DNA of 5,108 nt from positions 1-5,108 of the forward strand of contig JAUVIT010000175.1 in assembly GCA_030592605.1 (NCBI GenBank). The letters run 5' to 3'. Source of the DNA: Bacteroidota bacterium (GTDB lineage Bacteria; Bacteroidota; Bacteroidia; Bacteroidales; GCA-2748055). The position numbers and the translations under genes are program-made. Shown here piece after piece: positions 1 to 5,108 of this stretch; within the stretch, counting starts at the first letter, position 1, and each line of letters begins with the position of its first letter. Below the pieces are notes generated by a model. It searched no databases, was not told where the DNA came from, and saw only the letters and a program-made list of their open reading frames with translations.

Positions 1-1
1 C

Positions 2-775
2 AGCGTGGGAAGGCAAATGGTACATGAAAATATTGATCGGGCTTTTGCACTGGATCCAGACTTTCCCGATTCATATTTTGTGAGCGGCATCATTTCCACA
101 TGGACCGATTGGAACTGGGAAGATGGAGAAAAGGCCTTCCTGAAAGCCCTGGCCATCAATCCCAATGATGTGATGTCACGCATCTATTATGCACATTTAC
201 TTATATGTCTTCAGCGACCCGAAGAGGCCCTGACCCAGGGGGAATTGGCCGTGGAACTGGATCCCATGAATCCGGGGATTCTCGCATTATATTCAGGGGT
301 CCTGCGATCCACGGGTCAATTCCAGGAAGCGCTGGAATATGCCGAAAAGGCCAATGCCATCAGCCAAGGGAAAGCAAATGCTCAAATGAAACTGGCTCTT
401 CAGGCCCTGGGGGAATATGACAGATCATTTGAGTATCGGAAAACAGCTCTTAAAAGTTATTTCAGTAAGGAGCTCATGCAATCCTTTGACCTGATTTTTA
501 AGGAGCAGGGCTTTCAGGCTGCCGACAAAGAGATTGTGCGCCAATTTGAACTGCTGGCCCAAGAAAGGTATCTATCTCCCAGGATTCTGGCAAGAAGACA
601 TTATGCCAGCGGAGAATACAGCAAAGCCCTTGATGATCTGGAAAAAGGATATGAATTGCATGAGCCCAATATGCCATACATAGTCGCTGGCCAAACCGGT
701 TTTGTTGAACTGTATGACAGCGCCCGGTTTATTGCCCTCGTGGACAGCATGCATCTGCCACATCCAAAAAAGTAA
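2..775 (+). CDS. TPR-repeat protein, C-terminal part of a TolB-like/TPR membrane protein (5' end outside window)
   Basis: The reading frame is open to the left edge and ends at TAA 773-775. A GTG at 5-7 could be read as a start, but the protein aligns from its first visible residues to residue 337 onward of the next gene's product, so this is almost certainly the C-terminal 43% of a protein of about 592 residues. Visible parts are the W-rich TPR segment STWTDWNWE followed by FLKALAINPN, a second repeat ending in ELDP, a further TPR-like pair, and the family tail (GEYSKALDDLEKGYELH, then an F-V-E-L-Y-D stretch). By hand count about 176 of 256 residues (69%) match the next gene, with one two-codon deletion near codon 120 of the visible part. 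TPRs mediate protein binding; partner unknown. The TolB-like and membrane parts are assumed, not seen. Whether the missing 5' half is intact cannot be told. Confidence 0.88.
   Translation, partial: SVGRQMVHENIDRAFALDPDFPDSYFVSGIISTWTDWNWEDGEKAFLKALAINPNDVMSRIYYAHLLICLQRPEEALTQGELAVELDPMNPGILALYSGVLRSTGQFQEALEYAEKANAISQGKANAQMKLALQALGEYDRSFEYRKTALKSYFSKELMQSFDLIFKEQGFQAADKEIVRQFELLAQERYLSPRILARRHYASGEYSKALDDLEKGYELHEPNMPYIVAGQTGFVELYDSARFIALVDSMHLPHPKK
11..775 (+). repeat. Direct repeat, left copy (TPR region of tandem duplicate genes)
   Basis: This stretch is homologous to 1825-2595, with an offset of 1814 bases that becomes 1820 after a two-codon gap near position 360. The best-conserved block is 611-680, which differs from 2431-2500 at four of 70 bases. 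It reflects gene duplication, not a mobile element: no terminal inverted repeats or target duplications are seen. Confidence 0.85.
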
Positions 776-810
776 TAAATTCTGTACCTTGGGAAGAGCA
801 TCATTCCGGT

Positions 811-2595
811 ATGCAGCAAAGACCAAATAAAATATCCCAATTCTGGCAGGAGTTAAAAAGACGCCGGGTAGTACATGTGATAACAGTATATGCTTCGGTG
901 GCCTTTGTGATTATCGAGCTGGTGAACAACCTGACTGAACCCTTGAACCTGCCTCCCAGGCTTTCAACCATTGTGGTGGTAATCCTGGCAGTGGGATTTC
1001 CCCTGATAGTGATCCTGGCCTGGCTCTATGATCTGACCCCTGATGGAATTGAGAGAACCAGGGCAGTGGAAGAACTGGAGGATGTAAAGAGACTGGCGAT
1101 TCCCAATGCCTGGAGAGTTGCCACCTACGTAAGTTTTGTTGTAATAATCGGACTCTTAACTCTTAATATAGTCGGTAGATCAAATGAGCTAAAGGCCGGG
1201 GATATCCAGTCGCTGGTCATCCTGCCCTTTGATAATTTTACCGGCGACGATGAACTTGACTACTTTGTTTCGGGAATGCATGCAGCCCTTATTGGGGATA
1301 TGGGACAGGTAGGCCGATTGCAGGTTAAATCCAGAACTACGTCCAATGCTTTTAAAGAGAAGAATATGACGATTCCGGAAATTGCGTTGGAGCTGGGTAC
1401 TGATGCCGCCCTGGAAACAGCTGTAATGTGCCTTGGCGACACCATATGTGTCCAGCTCAGGCTCGTTAGCACAACCGGAGATGAGAAGCAGCTCTGGGTA
1501 GCAGACTACAGGGAGGAGAAAAGCCAGATCCTCAATCTATATAACCGGATCACAAAGCAGATTGCCGAAGAGGTGATGATTGAATTATCCACCGATGAAA
1601 AACGCAGGCTGGATAAGATGCGGAGCGTGGATAAAGAAGCCTATGATGCTTACCTCAGCAGTTATGAGCTCTGGGGAGACTTAGGTAAAGAATCGCTTGA
1701 TAAGGCTTATGAATATTTAAACCTGGCCATTAAGAAGGATCCGGAGTGGGCCCCCTTATATGCAGGTATGGCACAAATATGGGCCTTGCGAATGCAAATG
1801 GCCTTGGCAGAACCAAATATGGCCAGGCAAATGGTCCATGAAAATATTGACAGGGCTTTTAAATTGGATCCTGACTTCCCCTATTCCCATTTTTTAAATG
1901 GCATATTCTCCACCTGGACAGACTGGAACTGGGAAGCGGGTGAAAGAGCCTTCCTGAAGGCTTTGTCCATCAATCCTAATGATGTGATGTCGCGCATCTA
2001 TTATGCTCATTTACTGATCATTCTTCAGCGACCCGATGAGGCATTGATCCAGGGACAGCTGGCAGTGGAACTGGATCCCTTGAATCCACTGATCCTTTCT
2101 TTATATGCTAGTGTATTGAGATCAACAGGTCAATTCCAGAAATCCCTGGAGTATGGGAAAAAAGCTCTGGATATCAGTCCTGATCATAGCTTTTCCATCG
2201 GTCAAGTGAAAAGAACTCTTCTTTCCATGGGGGAGTTTGATAAGTCATTTGAATATCAAAAAATAGTCCTGACCAAATTTTTCGGTGAGGAGCTCATACA
2301 ATCCTTTGATTCAATTTTTAGAACCCAGGGGTATGTTGCCGCTGAGAAAGAGATTGTACGTCAGTTTGAACTACTGGCTCAGGAAAAGTATGTGTCTTCC
2401 CATGTGATGGCAAGCAGACACTGCTCGAATGGAGAATACAGCAAAGCCCTTGATGATCTCGAAAAAGGGTATGAATTGCATGATCCCAATATGCCCTACA
2501 TTGCAACTGGCGATAACGGTTTTGTAGAGTTCTATGACAGCACCCGGTTTATCGCCATCGTGGAGAAAATGAACCTTTCCCTGCCTGCGGATTAA
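811..2595 (+). CDS. Membrane-anchored TolB-like domain / TPR protein
   Basis: 594 residues. Residues 1-21 are basic with F-W-Q-E-L-K-R-R-R, the motif that opens many proteins of this superfamily. Helices at about 22-39 and 52-73 form a hairpin closed by W-L-Y-D-L-T-P-D-G-I-E-R-T; a charged linker (80-101) and a third helix (103-121) follow. Residues 130-260 are a TolB-like (N-terminal TolB/FlgO-type) domain: VILPFDNFTGD, D-Y-F-V-S-G-M, VKSRTTSNAFK, EIALELG, and LWVADYREE. TPRs run from about 275 to 480, including STWTDWNWE and two LDP turns, then a family-typical end-of-group tail. Odd helix number and basic cytoplasmic flanks put the TolB/TPR parts in the periplasm. No enzyme or DNA-binding domain is present. 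Role unknown; a scaffold or sensor is an inference. ATG 811 is chosen because it aligns exactly with the start of the next paralogue; no Shine-Dalgarno is visible. It lies 35 bases after the preceding stop and may be cotranscribed with that gene. Confidence 0.93.
   Translation: MQQRPNKISQFWQELKRRRVVHVITVYASVAFVIIELVNNLTEPLNLPPRLSTIVVVILAVGFPLIVILAWLYDLTPDGIERTRAVEELEDVKRLAIPNAWRVATYVSFVVIIGLLTLNIVGRSNELKAGDIQSLVILPFDNFTGDDELDYFVSGMHAALIGDMGQVGRLQVKSRTTSNAFKEKNMTIPEIALELGTDAALETAVMCLGDTICVQLRLVSTTGDEKQLWVADYREEKSQILNLYNRITKQIAEEVMIELSTDEKRRLDKMRSVDKEAYDAYLSSYELWGDLGKESLDKAYEYLNLAIKKDPEWAPLYAGMAQIWALRMQMALAEPNMARQMVHENIDRAFKLDPDFPYSHFLNGIFSTWTDWNWEAGERAFLKALSINPNDVMSRIYYAHLLIILQRPDEALIQGQLAVELDPLNPLILSLYASVLRSTGQFQKSLEYGKKALDISPDHSFSIGQVKRTLLSMGEFDKSFEYQKIVLTKFFGEELIQSFDSIFRTQGYVAAEKEIVRQFELLAQEKYVSSHVMASRHCSNGEYSKALDDLEKGYELHDPNMPYIATGDNGFVEFYDSTRFIAIVEKMNLSLPAD
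1825..2595 (+). repeat. Direct repeat, right copy (TPR region of tandem duplicate genes)
   Basis: This is the counterpart of 11-775, spanning residue 339 to the stop of the second TPR gene. The membrane and TolB-like parts upstream cannot be compared with the first gene because those lie outside the window. A head-to-tail repeat of this size could allow unequal recombination between the two genes. Confidence 0.85.
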
Positions 2596-2683
2596 TAACT
2601 TAAGTGAAGTCAGATGTATTATGTGCTTGCTACTAATACCCTGTACCACAAGCAAATTTAAAGGGGTGAGCAATTCTGGCCTC

Positions 2684-2713
2684 TTGACTCGAATCCATGT
2701 AGACCGTATATTG
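2684..2713 (+). promoter_or_regulatory. Candidate promoter of the third TPR gene
   Basis: TTGACT at 2684-2689 is followed after 17 bases by TATATTG at 2707-2713. This resembles both a general sigma-70 pair and the Bacteroidota form (TTG near -33, TAnnTTTG near -7, about 20 bases between), although one T of TAnnTTTG is missing. Transcription would begin near 2720, leaving a leader of roughly 17 bases without a Shine-Dalgarno before ATG 2737. The match is by eye only. Confidence 0.42.
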
Positions 2714-2719
2714 CATATA
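2707..2719. repeat. Short dyad TATAT-TGC-ATATA over the -7 region
   Basis: A perfect inverted repeat with 5-base arms and a TGC centre overlaps the -7-like element and the expected start of transcription of the third TPR gene. Such a position would suit an operator. The arms are only A and T, so on its own it could be chance; the support comes from the matching dyad upstream of the reductase gene. Confidence 0.35.
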
Positions 2720-2736
2720 ACCAACAACTAAACCGT

Positions 2737-4518
2737 ATGCCCCAATCGTCCGGAAGACTCTCTCGTATCTGGAGAGAGGTCAAACGCAGGAATGTGCTTC
2801 GCTCCCTGGCCATTTACGCAGGTACCGCTTTTATCATTTTGGAAGCAGTCACCATAATCTTCCCCCGCTGGGGATTCCCCGACTGGGCCATCGACCTGGT
2901 GCTCTGGCTATTGATCCTGGGAGCATTTGTCAATGTGATTGTCGCCTGGTTCTATGACATTACTCCCGGGGGAATGCAAAGGACCAAAGCCCTTGAGGAA
3001 GAAGTTGTCGAAGAAAAGCCTTCTTCCTCCAAGGGGTGGAAGGCGGCAACCTATATCAGCCTGGTGGTGATCGTTGGGCTGGTAGCCCTCAACATAATTG
3101 GTGGTCCCAAAAGCTTGCGGGCCGGGGATATTCAGTCGATGGTTATACTTCCCTTTGATAACTTCACCGGGGATGAAGAGCTGGATTATTTCGTGGAAGG
3201 AATGCATGCATCCCTCATAGGAGATATGGGACAACTAAGCGGATTAAAGGTTAAATCAAGGACCTCTTCTAATGCCTTTAAAGATATGGATATGACCATC
3301 CCTGAGATTGCTTCAGAGCTGGGGGTGGATGCTGCCCTGGAAACAGCTGTGATGTGCCTCGGAGATACCATTTGTGTGCAATTCAGGCTGGTAAGTACCA
3401 CAGGTGATGAAGAACAACTCTGGGTGGGTGATTACAGGGAAGAAAAAAGTCAGATCCTCAATCTCTATACCCGCATCACAAAGCAGATTGCGGAAGAAGT
3501 ATTAGTCGAATTGACAAGCGATGAAGAGGTCTTAATGGCGGAATCCAGAACAGTGGATCCCGATGCATACGATGCCTATTTGAAAGCCCAATATCATTGG
3601 AATCAGTTTACACCACAGGACGTACAGTTGGCATGGGATTATTTCCAGAGGGCAATCGACCTGGATCCGGATTGGGCCGACCCCTATGCTGGTATGGCTC
3701 AGACCTGGATGTTTGTGGGCTATTTTGGAATGGTCCCGCTAGATATGGCCACTCCAAAGATCAATTTCTACCTGGATGATGCCCTGGAACTTGACCCAAA
3801 TTCAGCCTATGCACATTATGTCAAGGCGGGAGTTTCGGTATGGTTAGAATGGGACTGGGAGCTAAGCGAAAAAGAATTCTTACGATCCCTTGAGTTAAAC
3901 CCAAATAATGCGCTTTGCAGGATGTATTATGCGCATTTTCTTTTCTGCCAGAGAAGACATGATGAAGCCATGGTTCAGGCCAATCTGGGATTGGAACTCG
4001 ATCCGCTGGAACCTGTGACACTGGGCTTATATGGTGTTGTGATGCTGGATAGGGGCGATTACCCATCGGCCGTTGAGCACCTTGAAAAAGCCGCATCCAT
4101 AAATCCTGAATTTGGCTTCGCAAGGCTTCAATTGTTACGGGCATATCGCTGGGCGCAACAATACGATGATTGGATTAAGTTATGGAAGCAGCTAAGCTGC
4201 TGGGATGAAGAACACAAAATGACTGTCGAGAAGACCCTGAATGAGCAGGGCTATGTGGCTGCGGTGAAAGCATTGCTGAAAATCAATGAGGAGTTTGGCA
4301 GGAAAGGCTGCCAGATGGGTATCGGGATCAAAAAGATGTGGTACATAGAAGCAGGGGATTATGACCAGGCATTTGCTTTCATGGAAAAACTGGATGAGCA
4401 AGGGAATCTGGATGTCCCTTATTTGGCAAGCAATTTTAATGGTTATGACCATTTTAAATCCTATCCTGGTTATGTGGAGCTCCTGAAAAAATATAAGCTA
4501 CCCTACCCGAAGGACTAA
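2737..4518 (+). CDS. Membrane-anchored TolB-like domain / TPR protein, divergent paralogue
   Basis: 593 residues with the same plan as the preceding gene: basic start with I-W-R-E-V-K-R-R, hairpin helices at about 23-42 and 51-73, W-F-Y-D-I-T-P-G-G-M-Q-R-T, an acidic then Ser-rich linker (86-99), a third helix (103-121), TolB-like domain (130-260), and TPRs from about 275 on. The TPR part contains LEWDWE, two ELDP turns and ends in a tail (about 538-590) resembling the family's end-of-group segment. The alignment with the preceding gene is ungapped to about residue 455. Identity is 51/130 before the TolB domain, 110/130 inside it and about 76/200 after it. Cysteines 207 and 213 are shared; Cys 394, 404, 488 and 525 are not. 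It is preceded by a 141-base gap with its own promoter-like sequence, so it may be a separate transcription unit. Function is unknown; the family role is likely protein-protein contact in the periplasm. Confidence 0.93.
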   Translation: MPQSSGRLSRIWREVKRRNVLRSLAIYAGTAFIILEAVTIIFPRWGFPDWAIDLVLWLLILGAFVNVIVAWFYDITPGGMQRTKALEEEVVEEKPSSSKGWKAATYISLVVIVGLVALNIIGGPKSLRAGDIQSMVILPFDNFTGDEELDYFVEGMHASLIGDMGQLSGLKVKSRTSSNAFKDMDMTIPEIASELGVDAALETAVMCLGDTICVQFRLVSTTGDEEQLWVGDYREEKSQILNLYTRITKQIAEEVLVELTSDEEVLMAESRTVDPDAYDAYLKAQYHWNQFTPQDVQLAWDYFQRAIDLDPDWADPYAGMAQTWMFVGYFGMVPLDMATPKINFYLDDALELDPNSAYAHYVKAGVSVWLEWDWELSEKEFLRSLELNPNNALCRMYYAHFLFCQRRHDEAMVQANLGLELDPLEPVTLGLYGVVMLDRGDYPSAVEHLEKAASINPEFGFARLQLLRAYRWAQQYDDWIKLWKQLSCWDEEHKMTVEKTLNEQGYVAAVKALLKINEEFGRKGCQMGIGIKKMWYIEAGDYDQAFAFMEKLDEQGNLDVPYLASNFNGYDHFKSYPGYVELLKKYKLPYPKD

Positions 4519-4533
4519 GCATCATCAGGCCGA

Positions 4534-4562
4534 TTGACCCTTTTCAAATAAGTATTATCTTG
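4534..4562 (+). promoter_or_regulatory. Candidate promoter of the aldo/keto reductase gene
   Basis: TTGACC at 4534-4539 is followed after 16 bases by TATCTTG at 4556-4562, the same pair of elements as upstream of the third TPR gene. Transcription would start near 4569, giving a leader of about 35 bases that is rich in A and T and lacks a Shine-Dalgarno. It suggests that the reductase is transcribed independently of the TPR genes. Confidence 0.42.
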
Positions 4563-4569
4563 CAGATAA
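4555..4569. repeat. Short dyad TTATCT-TGC-AGATAA over the -7 region
   Basis: A perfect inverted repeat with 6-base arms and a TGC centre overlaps the -7-like element of the reductase gene. It matches the dyad at 2707-2719 except for one symmetric pair (C/G here, A/T there), and both are followed by A then C/G and CC. It is a possible binding site for a dimeric regulator shared with the third TPR gene; no such regulator is encoded in the window. Confidence 0.4.
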
Positions 4570-4603
4570 GCCCTAGATAAACTAAACCTAAATCTTATAT
4601 ACC

Positions 4604-5108
4604 ATGAAACTTAAGATTGACAACACCCGAAGAGAATTCCTGCGTAAGCTCATTGCCGGTACTTCTGCCATGGGCATGGCCCCTTTACTGGGCAGTCTGC
4701 AATCCTGCACCACTGCAGGAGGCGATCCTGGATCGATACTTAAAATACCTCAGCGTGCCTTTGGAGCCACCGGGGAGAGCGTGGGGATCTACAGCCTGGG
4801 AGCCCAGGCCACCGTAGAGCAGGTGGGAATGAAGGAACAGGCCATTGCCATTGTAAACAAGTGCATCGATATGGGAATTAACTACATCGACACTTCTGCC
4901 TGGTATGGCCAGGATGGAACCAGCAGCGAGGGAGATCATTTGAGAGGCACCAGCGAACGGCATGTGGGCGAGGTGATGAAGACCCGTCGGAGCGAGGTGT
5001 TCCTGGCCACCAAAACCCATGACCGAAGTTATGATGGGGCCATGCGTCACCTGGAGAGCTCCCTGAAGAACCTGCAGACAGATGTGATAGATCTCTGGCA
5101 GATCCACA
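4604..5108 (+). CDS. Aldo/keto reductase with Tat lipoprotein signal (3' end outside window)
   Basis: This frame is open from ATG 4604 to the right edge, giving 168 codons. The N-terminus has a twin-arginine motif T8-R-R-E-F-L-R-K15, a hydrophobic stretch (16-31) and a lipobox L32-Q-S-C35, so the product is probably exported folded and lipidated at Cys35. Residues from about 50 are aldo/keto reductase: GINYIDTSAWYG supplies the catalytic Asp96 and Tyr101, LATKTHD supplies Lys137, and LWQIH supplies His168 at the last full codon, completing the tetrad. A G-T-S-E-R-H-V-G-E-V segment follows Tyr101, preceded by a short Gly/Ser-rich insertion (102-115). The family reduces carbonyls (or oxidises alcohols) with NAD(P)H; the substrate here is unknown. 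If exported, cofactor would have to be bound before transport. No Shine-Dalgarno precedes the ATG. The cofactor-binding C-terminal half is not in the window, so integrity cannot be confirmed. Confidence 0.92.
   Translation, partial: MKLKIDNTRREFLRKLIAGTSAMGMAPLLGSLQSCTTAGGDPGSILKIPQRAFGATGESVGIYSLGAQATVEQVGMKEQAIAIVNKCIDMGINYIDTSAWYGQDGTSSEGDHLRGTSERHVGEVMKTRRSEVFLATKTHDRSYDGAMRHLESSLKNLQTDVIDLWQIH

Larger units (their letters stand above)
2596..2736. other. 141-base intergenic region between the second and third TPR genes
   Basis: This is the longest gap in the window. It holds the promoter-like pair and dyad described separately in its last 55 bases. A weak hairpin (2624-2629 pairing with 2649-2654, loop of 19 bases) lies nearer the left end but lacks a convincing T run. 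No open frame of note or RNA gene is seen. Confidence 0.7.

Noticed and set aside
5..7. GTG as start codon of the first gene
   Set aside because: The frame stays open to the left edge and residues right at the edge already align with the middle of the paralogue, so the true start lies about 1 kb upstream of the window.
785..791. TACCTTG before the second TPR gene as a -7 element
   Set aside because: No TTG lies at the right distance upstream, and the sequence lacks the dyad seen at the other two promoters. Read-through from the first gene is as likely.
2622..2659. Possible terminator hairpin after the second TPR gene
   Set aside because: The stem has six pairs plus two beyond a mismatch, a 19-base loop and only a TTT after it, which is too weak to call.
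2371..2727. Open frame of 118 codons on the minus strand covering the gap between the second and third TPR genes
   Set aside because: Half of it is antisense to the conserved TPR tail. The protein shows no domain or family features, and a similar antisense frame exists opposite the first gene, so it follows codon composition.
257..4010. Repeated GGATCC-containing octamers
   Set aside because: They encode the L-D-P turn that ends TPR units and recur because of codon choice, not as a DNA-level motif.
4685..5107. Open frame of 140 codons on the minus strand
   Set aside because: It lies antisense to the aldo/keto reductase gene, whose catalytic motifs are clear on the + strand. The minus-strand translation has no recognisable domain.

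Overview
The window looks like chromosomal DNA of a Bacteroidota bacterium, possibly an anaerobic or marine member of the Bacteroidales/Marinilabiliales type. This is inferred from four things: moderate GC, starts without Shine-Dalgarno sequences, upstream elements resembling the TTG / TAnnTTTG promoter of that phylum, and the kinds of proteins encoded. No rRNA or other marker gene is present, so the assignment is not firm. All genes are on the + strand.

Layout: (1) positions 2-775, the 3' end of a tetratricopeptide-repeat (TPR) protein gene cut by the left edge; (2) 811-2595, a complete 594-residue paralogue; (3) 2737-4518, a second complete paralogue of 593 residues; (4) 4604 to the right edge, the 5' part of an aldo/keto reductase gene whose product carries a Tat-type lipoprotein signal. 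This last gene is open at the window end. Gaps are 35, 141 and 85 bases. No stretch over 300 bases lacks a gene, and I see no RNA gene, mobile element or CRISPR array.

Both complete paralogues have the same plan: a short basic N-terminus with a W-x-E-[LV]-K-R-R motif, a two-helix membrane hairpin, a charged cytoplasmic linker, a third membrane helix, a TolB-like alpha/beta domain, and a C-terminal TPR array. The topology puts the TolB and TPR parts in the periplasm. Related proteins often carry a winged-helix or nucleotide-cyclase output domain at the N-terminus; here the cytoplasmic part is only a short tail and a linker. The second and third genes align without gaps over about the first 455 residues, but identity is zoned: about 39% in the membrane part, 85% in the TolB-like domain and 38% in the TPRs (hand counts). 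About half of the conserved TolB codons differ synonymously. The first and second genes are closer to each other (about 69% identical over the visible part) and look like a younger duplication.

The most notable regulatory signal is a nearly identical element upstream of the third TPR gene and upstream of the reductase gene. Each has TTGAC, then 17-18 bases, then a dyad of the form TAT(A/C)TTGCA(T/G)ATAA. The one differing base pair in the dyad is changed on both sides, so symmetry is kept. This suggests shared control of the two transcription units, but it rests on two sites only.
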